Shown here piece by piece: positions 17,862 to 30,440 of a stretch of DNA of 64,000 nt; position 1 is the first letter of the stretch; each line of letters starts with the position of its first letter. The stretch lies in NCBI RefSeq assembly GCF_900460535.1, contig NZ_UHIL01000001.1, positions 3,038,001 to 3,102,000 of the forward strand. Reading direction: 5' to 3'. A program made the translations under genes and the position numbers. The DNA comes from Vibrio parahaemolyticus (GTDB lineage Bacteria > Pseudomonadota > Gammaproteobacteria > Enterobacterales > Vibrionaceae). The notes below the pieces were generated by a model. That model was given only the letters and a program-made list of their open reading frames with translations, was not told where the DNA came from and ran no database searches.

Positions 17862-19046
17862 ATGCTCAGCAATCAAACCATTGAGATCGTGAAAGCGACC
17901 GCGCCACTAATCGCAGAAACAGGACCAAAACTGACCGCTCACTTCTATGACCGCATGTTTACTCACAACCCTGAGTTAAAAGACATTTTCAACATGAGCA
18001 ACCAGCGTAATGGCGATCAGCGTGAAGCGCTATTCAATGCCATCTGTGCATACGCTGCTAACATTGAAAACTTGCCTGCTCTGCTTGGCGCAGTGGAGAA
18101 AATTGCGCATAAACACACCAGCTTTTTGATCACGAAAGATCAGTATCAAATCGTAGGTAAACATTTGATCGCTACGATTGATGAGTTATTCAATCCGGGC
18201 CAAGAAGTTTTAGACGCGTGGGCTGAAGCTTATGGCGTATTGGCTAATGTATTTATCCAGCGCGAAGAGCAAATCTATCAAGCGAATGCATCGCAAGAAG
18301 GTGGCTGGCGAGGGCTACGTGAGTTTGAGTTGGTCGGTAAACAATTGGAAAGTGAACACATTTGCAGTTTTGTTTTCAAACCGACGGATGGCAGTAAAGT
18401 GACGAAGTACAAGCCAGGGCAGTACCTCGGCATCTACATCAACAGCAATAAGTTTGAAAACCAAGAGATCCGTCAATACAGCCTATCTTCTTCGGTTCAA
18501 GAGAACACTTACCGCATCTCCGTAAAACGTGAACAAGGCGGTAAAGTATCCAACTATCTGCACGATGAGCTAAACATCGGCGATAAAGTAAAACTCGCAG
18601 CGCCAGCGGGGGATTTCTTTATGGATGTAGACACCAATACACCAGTGGTGCTGATTTCTGCAGGTGTCGGCCTTACGCCAACACTGTCAATGCTAGAAAG
18701 CTTGACGGAACATCACGCGCCAGTGACTTGGGTACATGCAACAGAAAACAGCAAACACCACGCCTTTAAAGAGCACGTAAACCAGCTAGTCACGGCGAAA
18801 GAAAACATGAACGCGCTCATTTGGTATAACCAACCAGCGGCAGAAGACAAGATAGGTGAAGACTTCCACTTTACCGGCTTTGTAAACCTGCATGAAATCG
18901 AAGCCGCACTCAAACAAGACAACGTACAAGTGTACTTCTGTGGTCCGGTGGGCTTTATGCAGCACGTCGCGAAACAGCTACAAGAACTTGGCGTCCCTCA
19001 AGAACAATTCCATTACGAGTGCTTTGGCCCACATAAGGTGGTTTAA
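17862..19046 (+). CDS. hmp: Flavohemoglobin, nitric oxide dioxygenase
   Basis: This 394-residue protein has the standard three-part layout. A globin domain spans residues 1-140, with the proximal heme His near 85 in KIAHKH. An FAD-binding domain follows at about 150-260 (RQYSLSS), then a C-terminal NAD-binding domain ([16 protein letters not shown] and YFCGPVGFM). It oxidises nitric oxide to nitrate using O2 and NADH. AGGAAG precedes the ATG. Two NsrR operators and the divergent nsrR gene show nitrosative-stress control. The gene ends at a bidirectional terminator. Confidence 0.98.
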   Translation: MLSNQTIEIVKATAPLIAETGPKLTAHFYDRMFTHNPELKDIFNMSNQRNGDQREALFNAICAYAANIENLPALLGAVEKIAHKHTSFLITKDQYQIVGKHLIATIDELFNPGQEVLDAWAEAYGVLANVFIQREEQIYQANASQEGGWRGLREFELVGKQLESEHICSFVFKPTDGSKVTKYKPGQYLGIYINSNKFENQEIRQYSLSSSVQENTYRISVKREQGGKVSNYLHDELNIGDKVKLAAPAGDFFMDVDTNTPVVLISAGVGLTPTLSMLESLTEHHAPVTWVHATENSKHHAFKEHVNQLVTAKENMNALIWYNQPAAEDKIGEDFHFTGFVNLHEIEAALKQDNVQVYFCGPVGFMQHVAKQLQELGVPQEQFHYECFGPHKVV

Positions 19047-19067
19047 GCGCGTTCACCTATCGGGAAA

Positions 19068-19100
19068 ACAACAAAGCCCACGAAGTGTGGGCTTTGTTGT
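19068..19100. terminator. Bidirectional terminator between hmp and motX
   Basis: ACAACAAAGCCCAC and GTGGGCTTTGTTGT form a perfect 14-bp stem with a 5-base loop, between two convergent genes. Confidence 0.88.
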
Positions 19101-19128
19101 ATGAAGTTACCGAGAATGTTCTGGAGAT

Positions 19129-19764
19129 CTACCAGAACATGTCACGCCTTTTTGCGCGTGCAATGATGTTTTGTGGCATACGCTGTTCTAACCCACGCCT
19201 TAATACGGCAATGCGTTTGTGTTGACGCTGATCGGCGGTCACCGAGTTGTACAACCAGCGGTAAGCATCTTCATAGTCCAACGGACTACCGTAATCGCGT
19301 AGCAGCAATTCAGCCAGATGAATACGCGCGTTTAAATTACCCATAGAAGCGGCTTCACGCAAATACGGAATCGCACGCTCTTTGTCTTGTTGCACCAAAG
19401 TACCGCGCGAATAGTAACGCCCAATCTGCTCTAATGCCGCAGGTAAGCCTTGCTGCGCGGCATTTTCCATGTAGTAGAGCCCCAGCTCGACATCTTGCTC
19501 GACACATACGCCCCACGCCAACATGTCGCCATATAGGAACTCGTAAGCAGGCAAGTTAATTCGAGTCGCACGAGCTACGATATCTTCCACCAGCTGGCAG
19601 TTATCAGCGCGCACGCGTTGTAAATGCTTATTCTGCTCAATAAGCTTTATCAGTTCTGCTTCGGTGTAGATGGGAACTGGCGCGCCAACATCAGCAGCAC
19701 TCGCTCGCACTGTTGTGGCAGACAGCATCAGTAACAGTGAAGCAGCCACTGTTCGTAACTTCAT
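19129..19764 (-). CDS. motX: Sodium-type polar flagellar motor protein MotX
   Basis: The start at 19764 gives 211 residues, the known MotX length, and a clean signal peptide (KLRTVAASLLLMLSA then VRASA). The mature part has Sel1-like helical repeats, such as LGLYYMENAAQQG and AIPYLREAASMGNLNA, and two cysteines. MotX and MotY form the periplasmic T ring around the basal body and recruit the PomA/PomB sodium stator in vibrios. It sits next to purA, as in Vibrio cholerae. A near-perfect sigma-28 promoter lies upstream, which agrees with late flagellar gene expression. Confidence 0.92.
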   Translation of the reverse strand: MKLRTVAASLLLMLSATTVRASAADVGAPVPIYTEAELIKLIEQNKHLQRVRADNCQLVEDIVARATRINLPAYEFLYGDMLAWGVCVEQDVELGLYYMENAAQQGLPAALEQIGRYYSRGTLVQQDKERAIPYLREAASMGNLNARIHLAELLLRDYGSPLDYEDAYRWLYNSVTADQRQHKRIAVLRRGLEQRMPQNIIARAKRRDMFW

Positions 19765-19829
19765 AAACGTACTCTTCAAGGTATCTGAGAAACCAAAGAT
19801 CAGCCAAGGATCTCCTCTGCTTGATAAAC

Positions 19830-19856
19830 TTATCGGCAATCAGCAGCTAAGCTTTA
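19830..19856 (-). promoter_or_regulatory. Sigma-28 (FliA) promoter of motX
   Basis: On the minus strand TAAAGCTT (19849-19856) and GCCGATAA (19830-19837) are separated by exactly 11 bases. The consensus is TAAAGTTT-N11-GCCGATAA, so only one position differs. It lies 66 bases upstream of the motX start codon. Confidence 0.88.
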
Positions 19857-19945
19857 GACAATTTTTGCCTCTTCCTTAAGCTTAACGGCAATAACTTGCC
19901 ATATGCAGATTATTTGTCGCTGTGGGTATTTTTATCTCAGATACA

Positions 19946-19973
19946 AAAAAGCCGACCTTGAGGTCGGCTTTTA
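19946..19973 (-). terminator. Terminator of purA
   Basis: AAAGCCGACC and GGTCGGCTTT form a 10-bp stem with a 4-base loop. On the minus strand it is followed by a run of Ts, 21 bases past the purA stop codon. Confidence 0.9.
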
Positions 19974-19993
19974 AAATCTTTAACGAGTACTTA

Positions 19994-21331
<1,338 letters not shown>

Positions 21332-21483
21332 TTAAAAATGGATTCTAGCACCGAATCGCAATTCTTGCAGTCATTTTTTGTTCACAGAGTTGATACCAGA
21401 AAGTAATCTCATCAACGCTGTACATTTCGAAATCAATACATCACTGATAATATTTACTTTTCTAAACTCGACTGGAAATCTTT

Positions 21484-21669
21484 ATGTCTGACTCTATTTG
21501 GCTAGCGATTGGACTTGTTTTAATTGTCGAAGGCATAGGCCCTTTGATCGCGCCAAACGGCTGGCGAAACATGGTGGCACAGCTGAGTGAACAACCGGAC
21601 AACCAGCTACGGCGCATTGGTGGCTGCCTAGTGGTGGCGGGAGCCGTCATCGCATTTATGATGAGCTAA
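21484..21669 (+). CDS. DUF2065 (YjeT-like) small membrane protein
   Basis: This 61-residue protein has two hydrophobic segments (about 5-22, IWLAIGLVLIVEGIGPLI, and 44-60, IGGCLVVAGAVIAFMM) around a polar loop with GWRNM. It matches the DUF2065 family, whose gene lies between purA and hflC in enterobacteria. Its function is unknown; it is predicted to be an inner-membrane protein. Here it is oriented opposite to both neighbours, whereas in E. coli it runs with hflC and purA. It ends at a bidirectional terminator. Confidence 0.82.
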   Translation: MSDSIWLAIGLVLIVEGIGPLIAPNGWRNMVAQLSEQPDNQLRRIGGCLVVAGAVIAFMMS

Positions 21670-21702
21670 TGTTTGGTGGCATACCGATGGTACAACCGAT
21701 AC

Positions 21703-21729
21703 AAAAAAGGCTCCTTACGGAGCCTTTTT
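21703..21729. terminator. Bidirectional terminator between the YjeT-like gene and hflC
   Basis: AAAAAGGCTCC and GGAGCCTTTTT form an 11-bp stem around a 4-base loop between convergent genes. Confidence 0.92.
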
Positions 21730-21747
21730 AGATTTCAGATGGTTCGC

Positions 21748-22728
21748 TTATTCAGCTTTCGCACCTTTCGCATTATTCATGTACTGGAAGAAGTCGCTCT
21801 TCGGATCCAGAACAAGAATGTCGTTCTTAGAGCTGAATGATTTTTCGTATGCTCTTAGAGAACGTAGGAAGCTGAAGAACTCAGGATCTTTGTTGTATGC
21901 ATTCGCATAGATCTTCGCCGCTTCTGCATCCGCTTCACCGCGTGTAACACGAGCGGTTTTATCCGCTTCTGCAAGAATGGTTGCTACTTCAAGTTCCGCT
22001 TGTGCACGAATGATTTCTGCTTTCTCACGACCTTGAGAACGGTGCTTACGAGCTACCGACTCACGCTCAGCGCGCATACGACGGTAAATCGACTCACTGA
22101 TCTCATCAGGAAGGTTGATTTTCTTCATACGGAAATCGACAACGCGAACACCCAAGTCTTTCATTGCACTTTCACGAGTATCTCGCAGTACATCCGACAT
22201 GATTAGGTCACGTTCACCATCAATTTCTAACGCTTCACGTGCCGCTTCTGTGTTCACTTCATCACTGCTTGCGTCTTCTGGTAGCACGTCATCATTACGT
22301 GGACCTGAAACGATTTGCTTGATTTCACGAGCACCAATCTCAGAACGAAGCACGTCTGTGACTTTACGCTCAAGAAGTGCTTCAGCTGTCAGAGAGTTAC
22401 CACCGCCTGTTGCTAGGTAGTAACGGCCGAAGTCTTCAATACGCCATTTCACGTACGAATCGATGATAACGTCTTTTTTCTCTGACGTTACGAAACGGTC
22501 AGCACGTCCATCCATCGTTTGAATACGAGCATCTAACTGCTTCACGCGATCAAACAGTGGCATTTTGAAATGCAGACCCGGCTCATAAATTCGAGTGATG
22601 TCGTTGTTGTCTTTAAGAACACGACCAAATCGAACCACAATACCGCGCTCACCTTCAGGAATCACAAACAGAGACATCAGCATCAATGCTAGTGCGATTA
22701 CCAGTACAGGGATCATTAACTTACGCAT
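21748..22728 (-). CDS. hflC: HflC, SPFH subunit of the FtsH-modulating HflKC complex
   Basis: This 326-residue protein has a single N-terminal membrane segment (about 5-23) and then an SPFH/band-7 domain (VRFGRVLKD, GLHFKMP). A helical region follows with the AERESVARKHRSQGREKAE coiled-coil motif. HflC and HflK form a large periplasmic cage around the FtsH protease and limit its attack on membrane substrates. hflC follows hflK after only two bases, so they are translationally linked. The length is close to the family norm. Confidence 0.96.
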   Translation of the reverse strand: MRKLMIPVLVIALALMLMSLFVIPEGERGIVVRFGRVLKDNNDITRIYEPGLHFKMPLFDRVKQLDARIQTMDGRADRFVTSEKKDVIIDSYVKWRIEDFGRYYLATGGGNSLTAEALLERKVTDVLRSEIGAREIKQIVSGPRNDDVLPEDASSDEVNTEAAREALEIDGERDLIMSDVLRDTRESAMKDLGVRVVDFRMKKINLPDEISESIYRRMRAERESVARKHRSQGREKAEIIRAQAELEVATILAEADKTARVTRGEADAEAAKIYANAYNKDPEFFSFLRSLRAYEKSFSSKNDILVLDPKSDFFQYMNNAKGAKAE

Positions 22729-22730
22729 TC

Positions 22731-23933
22731 TTAGTATCTCCCTTGACGTGTACCTGTTGAACGAGACTGCGTGTTCGATGTTTCTTCTTGTGTACGCTCA
22801 GACTCTAGTTGAATGTGATCGTAGGTTGAAGAAGATTTCGATTTACGTTTAGTGTCTGTTTGGCCTTCTTGACCTGCCAATTTATCGATTGGTAGGTACA
22901 AAAGGTTGCCGCTTGACTCAGAGTCAATCAACACTTTAGATGTGTTGGTGTAAACCTCTTCCATCGCGTCAATGTACAGACGGTCACGTGTTACGCCAGG
23001 AGCCGCTTGGTATTCAGGTAGTAGTTTTTCAAACTGTGCTACTTGACCCAATGCTTCGTTAGTTACACGCTCATTGTAACCTTGAGCTTCTTTCTTCAAA
23101 CGTTCAGCTCGGCCCGTTGCCTTCGGCAAGATTTCGTTCTTGTAAGCTTCTGCTTCACGGATGAAACGCTCTTCATCCTCACGCGCAGCAATCGCGTCAT
23201 CAAACGCATCTTTTACTTGCTCTGGCGGACGTGCAGACTGGAAGTTCACGTCAACAATCACCAGACCCATATCATAGCTATCGATGATTTGGTTTAGTGT
23301 TTCTTGAGTGCTTTGACGAATTTGCTGACGACCACTGGTTAGAATGCTATCCATCAGTGAATCACCAATTACTGCACGTAGCGCAGAGTCTGTTGCTTGA
23401 CGCAAGCTATCATCTGCATTGGTCACGCGGTATAGGTATTTGTATGGGTCAGCAACTCGGTATTGAACGTCCATTGCAACCGTTACTACGTTTTCATCTT
23501 TCGTCAGCATTAGACCAGATGCACGTAGTGAGCGAATCGCTTGTACGTTAACCGCTTCGTATTCATCAATAAAACGAGGACGCCAGTTAAGGCCTGGGTC
23601 TACGATACGATCGTATTTACCTAAACGCAGTACAACACCACGCTCTGCTTCACCGATGGTGTAAAAACCAGCGAAAATCCACACCGCAATTGCAATGATC
23701 GCAATGACACCAAAGCCAATTGCACCACCGCCACCGCCGATAGAAGAACCACCGCCGCCTTTTTTACCAAACTTGCCACCCAGCTTTTGACTCAGTTTGT
23801 TGAACACTTCATCTAAATCTGGCGGACCTTGATCTCGGCCACCAGGACGCTGGCCACCACGATTATTATTACCCCAAGGGTCATTATCGCGGCCATTGTT
23901 GCCGTTGTTATTTCCAGGCTCATTCCACGCCAT
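22731..23933 (-). CDS. hflK: HflK, SPFH subunit of the FtsH-modulating HflKC complex
   Basis: This 400-residue protein starts with an Asn/Gly/Asp-rich cytoplasmic tail (residues 1-70, containing GGGGSSIGGGGG). One membrane helix follows at about 73-95, then an SPFH domain (GVVLRLGKYD, GLNWRPRFIDEY) and a coiled coil. The C-terminal 40 residues are polar and rich in Ser/Thr/Gln, likely disordered. It partners HflC to regulate FtsH. The gene lies 45 bases downstream of hflX and 2 bases upstream of hflC. Confidence 0.96.
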   Translation of the reverse strand: MAWNEPGNNNGNNGRDNDPWGNNNRGGQRPGGRDQGPPDLDEVFNKLSQKLGGKFGKKGGGGSSIGGGGGAIGFGVIAIIAIAVWIFAGFYTIGEAERGVVLRLGKYDRIVDPGLNWRPRFIDEYEAVNVQAIRSLRASGLMLTKDENVVTVAMDVQYRVADPYKYLYRVTNADDSLRQATDSALRAVIGDSLMDSILTSGRQQIRQSTQETLNQIIDSYDMGLVIVDVNFQSARPPEQVKDAFDDAIAAREDEERFIREAEAYKNEILPKATGRAERLKKEAQGYNERVTNEALGQVAQFEKLLPEYQAAPGVTRDRLYIDAMEEVYTNTSKVLIDSESSGNLLYLPIDKLAGQEGQTDTKRKSKSSSTYDHIQLESERTQEETSNTQSRSTGTRQGRY

Positions 23934-23978
23934 TAGAAAGCTCCATCATTTGATATGACGTTATACTGTAGCAGTCCT

Positions 23979-25268
23979 TTAAGTGACTATAAAGTCAGTC
24001 AAAACTGCCCCTTCTCTTTTTTCAAGTCTAGACCAATCTACTTGCTGCATTCGAATATCGATCAACAAGTTACCATCCTGGTCGTATTCCTCACGTTGAA
24101 TACACTTCATTTGGAAGAATGTACTACGGAATCTTCCTTGATACTGTGGAGGAATTCGCAACTGATGCTCGACCATTTGCGACGCCAGACGTTCCGTCAG
24201 CGCGTCAAACAGGAGCTCAATGCCCAATCCTTCCATTGCAGATACCCAGACCGCACGAGGAACCCCTTCCTCATCACGCTCTATACGTGGTGTCTGCGAC
24301 TCTAGATTGTCGATTTTGTTCATGACGACAAGCGTCGGCACTTCGTGCGCGTCGATCTCTTCTAATACTTCATGAACAGCTTGAATATTCTCACGAAAAC
24401 GCTCATCACTGGCATCAACAACATGTAACAAAATGTCAGCTTCTTGCGTTTCCTGCAAGGTCGCTTTGAAGGCAGCAACCAAGTCGTGAGGCAAATGTCG
24501 AATAAAACCAACCGTATCTGCCAGTATGGCTGGGCCAACATCCGCTAATTCCATCTTACGTAGTGTAGGATCCAAAGTAGCAAACAATTGGTCAGCGGCA
24601 TACACGCCAGCTTCGGTTATTCGGTTGAAGAGTGTCGACTTACCCGCGTTGGTGTAACCCACGAGAGAAATTGTTGGGATTTCAGCTCGATTTCGGGCAC
24701 GGCGTCCTTGTTCACGCTGCTTGGCTACCTTTTCTAGGCGGCGCAGGATGGCTTTGATTCGTTCACGCAATAAACGACGGTCGGTTTCCAGCTGGGTTTC
24801 ACCCGGGCCACGTAAACCGATCCCCCCTTTCTGCCTTTCAAGGTGCGTCCAACCACGAATTAAACGAGTAGAAATGTGTCGAAGTTGGGCCAGCTCGACC
24901 TGTAGCTTACCTTCGTGTGTTCGTGCTCGTTGAGCAAAGATATCGAGGATGAGACCAGTGCGGTCGAGAACTCGACATTTGCACAGTGCTTCGAGGTTAC
25001 GTTCTTGGGCAGGAGAGAGGGAGTGATTAAAAATCACAATTTCAGCACCAGTCAACTGTACCGTAGTAGCAATTTCTTGGGCCTTACCCTCTCCGACATA
25101 GTATTTCGGGTGTGGGGATTGACGACTACCAGTTACAACTTGCAGCGTCTCAACCCCAGCGGAAGAAACCAGCATCTCGAACTCAGCCAGATCTTCCCAT
25201 TCACCTTCTTGCGTGAAGTTGATATGAACAAGTACGGCTCGCTCACCGGATTCATAACGGTCAAACAA
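23979..25268 (-). CDS. hflX: HflX, ribosome-splitting GTPase
   Basis: The start is a TTG at 25268 with AAGGAG eight bases upstream, giving 429 residues. An N-terminal HflX domain (about 1-195, with GLRGPGETQLETDRR) is followed by the GTPase domain: G1 GYTNAGKSTLFN, G3 DTVGFIRHLP and G4 NKID. HflX splits stalled 70S ribosomes, notably after heat shock. It lies 38 bases downstream of hfq and upstream of hflK, the conserved order. The TTG start may lower its expression relative to hfq. Confidence 0.96.
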   Translation of the reverse strand: MFDRYESGERAVLVHINFTQEGEWEDLAEFEMLVSSAGVETLQVVTGSRQSPHPKYYVGEGKAQEIATTVQLTGAEIVIFNHSLSPAQERNLEALCKCRVLDRTGLILDIFAQRARTHEGKLQVELAQLRHISTRLIRGWTHLERQKGGIGLRGPGETQLETDRRLLRERIKAILRRLEKVAKQREQGRRARNRAEIPTISLVGYTNAGKSTLFNRITEAGVYAADQLFATLDPTLRKMELADVGPAILADTVGFIRHLPHDLVAAFKATLQETQEADILLHVVDASDERFRENIQAVHEVLEEIDAHEVPTLVVMNKIDNLESQTPRIERDEEGVPRAVWVSAMEGLGIELLFDALTERLASQMVEHQLRIPPQYQGRFRSTFFQMKCIQREEYDQDGNLLIDIRMQQVDWSRLEKREGAVLTDFIVT

Positions 25269-25306
25269 GCAATCAACTCCTTATTTTAAAAATACTCGAT
25301 GAAGAA

Positions 25307-25609
<303 letters not shown>

Positions 25610-25763
25610 CTAGTGGTGCAATGCAAAAAGTACTGCTTTTGCATCTGAGCTAAACGAATCAAAAATGCACTCTAAGTAATTAGCAGCATAGTATAAAAAC
25701 TGCCAACAACAGATCCTTTGAGAGTGCGTTCACGCAAAAACGATCACATTATACACAGCTATC

Positions 25764-26696
25764 TCAATCAGATGCTATTGCTTCTGACATGGTTTCGAGT
25801 GCCTGCTCAATGTTATCGCTATCCAACCAAGTTAAGTCATCCCAGCTGCGTAACCAGGTGATTTGACGCTTGGCCAATTGACGAGTCGCACATACGCCAC
25901 GAAATACTGCTTCATCACGTGTGCACTCCCCATCTAAATACTCCCACATCTGTCGGTAACCAACGCAACGAATAGAAGGAAGATCCGGATGAAGATCTTT
26001 GCGCGCATACAACGCTTTCATTTCATCTTCAAAACCCGCTTCCATCATTTTGTCGAAACGCAGTTCAATGCGACGGTGAAGTTCTGCCCTATCCTTGGGA
26101 GCTATTGCAAACTGTTTAACTCGGTACGGCAGGCTTTCACCTTTAGTTTGAGTCAACTCAGTAAGAGTTTTACCTGAAATACGATACACTTCCAACGCCC
26201 TAGATAAACGCTGGGGATCATTTGGATGTATTCTCGCAGCTGATACAGGATCAATTTCTTTCAGTTCATCGTGCAACACTGACCAACCTTTAGTCAATGC
26301 TTCTTGTTCAATTTGCTGACGAATTTCAGGATTTGCAGCAGGAAGAGGTGATAAGCCTTCAAGTAATGCCTTGTAATACAGCATTGTACCACCCACTAGG
26401 AGCGGAATTTTTCCTTCTGCAACAATATCATCCATCGCTTGCAAAGCATCGCGGCGAAAGTCCGCCGCCGAATAAGATTCGCTAGGATCTAGGATATCAA
26501 TTAAGCGGTGCGGCGCTAAACTCAACTCTCTTTCGTCAGGTTTTGCCGTACCGATATCCATTCCTTTGTAGATCAATGCAGAATCCACACTGATGATCTC
26601 AACCGGAAACTTTTGTCGCAAGCGAATCGCTAGCTCGGTTTTACCTGATGCAGTTGGCCCCATCAAGAAAAGAGCCAAAGGTAGTTTGTCTGTCAT
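25764..26696 (-). CDS. miaA: tRNA dimethylallyltransferase MiaA
   Basis: This 310-residue enzyme has the P-loop GPTASGKT at residues 13-20, followed by the [17 protein letters not shown] segment. The [14 protein letters not shown] segment is also characteristic. It adds dimethylallyl to N6 of A37 in tRNAs that read codons starting with U. Its start codon overlaps the mutL stop by four bases (ATGA), so the two are translationally coupled. hfq follows after 193 bases. Confidence 0.97.
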   Translation of the reverse strand: MTDKLPLALFLMGPTASGKTELAIRLRQKFPVEIISVDSALIYKGMDIGTAKPDERELSLAPHRLIDILDPSESYSAADFRRDALQAMDDIVAEGKIPLLVGGTMLYYKALLEGLSPLPAANPEIRQQIEQEALTKGWSVLHDELKEIDPVSAARIHPNDPQRLSRALEVYRISGKTLTELTQTKGESLPYRVKQFAIAPKDRAELHRRIELRFDKMMEAGFEDEMKALYARKDLHPDLPSIRCVGYRQMWEYLDGECTRDEAVFRGVCATRQLAKRQITWLRSWDDLTWLDSDNIEQALETMSEAIASD

Positions 26697-28702
26697 GGTT
26701 TTAATTTGGCTATCGTGGCAGAGAAATCAACAGCAGATACGAATGTTTTATCGTCTAGTGGCAATTGACCATGCCTTAACTGTTCAAGTTCCGCAATAAT
26801 TTGAATGGCTTCAGAGAGAGTATAGTGACTCTTGACCGTTGTGACCTGCACAGCAAGCCAATCGATCAGCGCAGGAAGCATCTGAGTTGACGCCTTTTCT
26901 CCCTTCATCCACGTTTGCGCGTAAGATAACAGATCTGGCACTAAATTTTGTAAGTTTTGTTGGCGTAATGGTGCGGGCACGCCCATGACCATTAGCGCTT
27001 TATCATTTCTGGCTTTTAATTGGATACCCAACTGAGCAAAGTCTTGTTGATAATCTTGTGCCAACTTCACTAAGTCAGTGTCCAACTTCATCGACAACGG
27101 TACTAATAAAGGCTGCGCTTTTAACGCTCCTTCACTTGGCGTCAACTGACCTTTGGTGCGATAGAATTCAGCTCGAGGTAATGAAACTAATGCTACGCCA
27201 CTGTCGCTGCTCATCAGAACAAATTGTTCATCCACTACGGCCAACGCTTTCCCCAACGCTGTAACTTGAGGCAAACTCACTTCTCGAACGGACTCTATCG
27301 ATGTCGGTTGCTCAGCTTGTTGAGATTCGAAGTCGGGTGTTTTTAGCAGTTCATGGTAAGCGTGGACTTCTCGCTTGCTTGGTGCAGGTTCAGCATGACG
27401 CTCTTTACCTACATTTGGTTTAGGCGCAGGTTTGGACTCAATCCAATCCGTTCGCTTAAAGGAATCTGCAATGCGCGCTTCACGCACAGATGAATCACTC
27501 GGCGCACGATCGCGTGGCTTTATCTCATAATTAGTACGTCCAGGGTACGTAGGCGTTTTATCAATCGCTTGATACACACGCTCCGGGACAGTGGTACTCA
27601 CTGGTTGTGGCGAGTATTGAGGCGTCGTTTTCGGTTGGCTTTCTCGCTCTTCAGGCTCTGCTCGATGGAACGCGGACTCATTGACTTGCGGCTTATCAAT
27701 CACAGAGCTTTGTGCCAGTGCATCAGCCAAAGCTTGATAGATAAAGTCATGTACCAATCTTGCTTGATGGAAACGCACTTCATGCTTCGCCGGATGAACG
27801 TTCACGTCCACCTGATGCGGATCTAGCTCGATGAACAACACATAAGCGGCAAATTGATCCGGCTTTAAGCTCATTTCGTAACTTTGACGAATCGCATGAT
27901 TGATCAGTTTGTCCCGCATCATGCGGCCATTCACGTAACAATACTGCAAATCGCTTTGCTGACGAGCCCCATCCGGGGTGGTGATCCAACCATGCAACTT
28001 GAGACCTTGATGCTCAAGCTCAATACGAAGCATATTACGCACAAATGCATTACCACACACCGCCGCTATACGCTTTTCGGTTTGCAGTTGATTCTTAGCC
28101 GCACGGTACTGGCGGATCACTTTGCCGTTATGACGAACGTTGATCGAGACATCAAAGCGGCTCAGTGCAATGCGTTTTAACAGCTCGTCAATGTGAGCAA
28201 ATTCCGTTTTTTCGGTACGCAGAAACTTACGGCGTGCAGGTGTATTGAAAAACAAATCCAGCACTTCAACCGTGGTACCAATGGGATGGGCAGCAGGCTG
28301 CAATTTGACCTGCATATCACGCCCTTCCGAATATGCACTCCACGCTTCTTCTTGCGCAGCTGGGCGAGAGGTTAATGTAAGACGAGAAACGGAACTGATA
28401 CTCGCCAATGCCTCTCCACGAAAGCCCAAGCTCATGATCGCTTCTAAATCATCTAAGGTATGGATTTTAGACGTTGCATGACGACTGAGTGCCAGCCCGA
28501 GCTCATCTTTCGCAATCCCTTTTCCGTTGTCACGAACACGAATAAGCTTGGCACCGCCTTTTTCGATATCGATATCGATTCGGGTTGCGCCAGAGTCGAG
28601 GCTATTTTCCACCAACTCTTTGATGACAGAGGCAGGTCTTTCGACCACTTCCCCTGCCGCAATTTGGTTGGCGAGCCTAGCTGGCAAAATTTTTATCGTC
28701 AT
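26693..28702 (-). CDS. mutL: DNA mismatch repair protein MutL
   Basis: This 669-residue protein has the GHKL ATPase domain at the N-terminus: [11 protein letters not shown], the DNGKGI ATP-lid motif and RGEALASI. A second conserved block, NGR and HPAKHEVRF, closes this part near residue 320. A long, poorly conserved proline/charged linker spans about 340-480, and a C-terminal dimerisation domain ends the protein. I see no DQHAX2EX4E endonuclease motif, as expected where MutH makes the cut. MutL links MutS to MutH and UvrD. The gene is 22 bases downstream of amiB. Confidence 0.97.
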   Translation of the reverse strand: MTIKILPARLANQIAAGEVVERPASVIKELVENSLDSGATRIDIDIEKGGAKLIRVRDNGKGIAKDELGLALSRHATSKIHTLDDLEAIMSLGFRGEALASISSVSRLTLTSRPAAQEEAWSAYSEGRDMQVKLQPAAHPIGTTVEVLDLFFNTPARRKFLRTEKTEFAHIDELLKRIALSRFDVSINVRHNGKVIRQYRAAKNQLQTEKRIAAVCGNAFVRNMLRIELEHQGLKLHGWITTPDGARQQSDLQYCYVNGRMMRDKLINHAIRQSYEMSLKPDQFAAYVLFIELDPHQVDVNVHPAKHEVRFHQARLVHDFIYQALADALAQSSVIDKPQVNESAFHRAEPEERESQPKTTPQYSPQPVSTTVPERVYQAIDKTPTYPGRTNYEIKPRDRAPSDSSVREARIADSFKRTDWIESKPAPKPNVGKERHAEPAPSKREVHAYHELLKTPDFESQQAEQPTSIESVREVSLPQVTALGKALAVVDEQFVLMSSDSGVALVSLPRAEFYRTKGQLTPSEGALKAQPLLVPLSMKLDTDLVKLAQDYQQDFAQLGIQLKARNDKALMVMGVPAPLRQQNLQNLVPDLLSYAQTWMKGEKASTQMLPALIDWLAVQVTTVKSHYTLSEAIQIIAELEQLRHGQLPLDDKTFVSAVDFSATIAKLKP

Positions 28703-28724
28703 AATGAGTTAGAAGCTCACTTAC

Positions 28725-30440
28725 TTATTTGTTTGGAATGATCAAGACTTGCCCAACAGCAAGCTCGTCCGAGCGCAAGTTGTTTGCTTGGCGAATACTC
28801 GCAACGCTCACGCCATATTTGGACGCAATCTTACCAAGGTATTCCCCTCGTGCCACTTTGTGCTTGCGGATCGGCTTATCTTTCACTGCTACGGTGATCT
28901 TAAGTTTTTGACCGACCCATAATGTATCGGATTTTAAGTTATTCTCACGACGAATATCCGACAGCTTCACTTTGTAGTGGCTTGCGATCTTACCCAAGAA
29001 CTCACCCGATTTAACGGTATGAGTAATCGTTTCAGTCTCTACTGTAATAGGCTTGCTTGGCACTTGGATTTTGCCAGCTGACGGAATACGCAGTTTTTGT
29101 CCAACCGCTAAGCTGGTCGATTTCAACTTGTTCTCGGCCATCAACGCTTTCGAGTTAGTACCGTATTTATTCGCAATCACAGACAGCGACTCACCACGCT
29201 TAACAATGTGCACCATTGGTTTAGAGGAAGGTGAGAACACCGTGCCTTCAGGTGGGTTATCTTTTAGATATTTAACCACCGCTTTAGAGATAGCCTGCGC
29301 TAACTTATCTTGGTGCGCGCGTTGGAACAGCAGTTTCTCTTCTGTTGGGTTAGAGATAAATCCAGTCTCTACAAGGACCGATGGAATTTGTGGCGAACGC
29401 AATACTGCCAGACTAGTGTTGATTGGCTTGGTGTTGTGTAGATGCGCGACGCGTCCCATTTCACCCAAAATTTCGGTCGCCAACTTATAGCCTTCTTTTT
29501 GCGAATGGCTGAACTGGAGATCGAGCAAAGTTTGGTTCACGTTGCGGTCTTTCGTGTTCGTGACAAATGCATTGCCAGAACCACCGAGCAACTCGGACTG
29601 TTTCTCGTGGTTCTCAACCCAACGAGCAATCTCAGTGTTTGCGCGACGCGTATTCAATACGAATACCGATCCCCCACGAGGTTGTGGTGATGTGAACGCA
29701 TCCGCGTGAACTGAGATTAACAGGTGCGCGTCATTTTCGCGGGCAAATGCAACACGACGGTTTAAGTTAACAAAGTAGTCACCGGTACGCGTCATGCGCG
29801 TTTTGATTCCCGGCGTCGCATCAAGTTGCGCTGCAAGCTTACGAGAAATGCTCAGTACCGCGTCTTTTTCATACTTGCGACGAGATGGACCAATTGAGCC
29901 AGGGTCTTCACCACCATGACCAGGATCGATCACGATCAATACTTCTTGAGCACGCTGTACGGTACTCATGTCTTTGCTGGTTGTCGCCGGTTTGCTTGGT
30001 TTCGCTGCTGTTGTCGCGGTTTTCTTACCGTGTGGCAGGTCAATCACCAAACGATGCCCATATTGGCCGCCCGGCGTTGGACTGAGTTTGAATAACTCTG
30101 CCTGAACGTTTTTCTTTAATTCAAAAACAAGGCGATAGGAGCCTTTCTCTGGAGGCGAGCTTTTACGCACCAATTTAAGCACTGGGCTATCAGAAACGGT
30201 CACTGGCAATTTAGCTTGCATGGTGGTGTCTTTCATATCCACCACAAGACGGTCCGGCCCTGACAGAGAAAAATAGGAATAGTCAGCTTCCGAGCCTAAA
30301 TCGATGACAACACGAGTCTCATCTGGGGAAGGCCACACTCGGAAACTTTTAACGACGTTAGCAAATGCTACATTGGGGATGATAAGGAGAAAAGTGGCGA
30401 CAAACGTCGCCACTGCTCTAAAATTTGAAAGACTCAACAT
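28725..30440 (-). CDS. amiB: N-acetylmuramoyl-L-alanine amidase AmiB with LysM repeats
   Basis: This 571-residue periplasmic protein starts with a signal peptide ([17 protein letters not shown]). An AMIN domain follows at about 30-135, then a zinc-dependent Amidase_3 domain with [20 protein letters not shown] and VETGFISN motifs at about 165-395. Three C-terminal LysM repeats lie near 410-450, 475-520 and 525-570. It cleaves the stem peptide from muramic acid and splits the septum; the LysM repeats bind glycan. Its activator EnvC is encoded elsewhere in this window. The start overlaps the tsaE end by 7 bases, indicating coupling. Confidence 0.96.
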   Translation of the reverse strand: MLSLSNFRAVATFVATFLLIIPNVAFANVVKSFRVWPSPDETRVVIDLGSEADYSYFSLSGPDRLVVDMKDTTMQAKLPVTVSDSPVLKLVRKSSPPEKGSYRLVFELKKNVQAELFKLSPTPGGQYGHRLVIDLPHGKKTATTAAKPSKPATTSKDMSTVQRAQEVLIVIDPGHGGEDPGSIGPSRRKYEKDAVLSISRKLAAQLDATPGIKTRMTRTGDYFVNLNRRVAFARENDAHLLISVHADAFTSPQPRGGSVFVLNTRRANTEIARWVENHEKQSELLGGSGNAFVTNTKDRNVNQTLLDLQFSHSQKEGYKLATEILGEMGRVAHLHNTKPINTSLAVLRSPQIPSVLVETGFISNPTEEKLLFQRAHQDKLAQAISKAVVKYLKDNPPEGTVFSPSSKPMVHIVKRGESLSVIANKYGTNSKALMAENKLKSTSLAVGQKLRIPSAGKIQVPSKPITVETETITHTVKSGEFLGKIASHYKVKLSDIRRENNLKSDTLWVGQKLKITVAVKDKPIRKHKVARGEYLGKIASKYGVSVASIRQANNLRSDELAVGQVLIIPNK

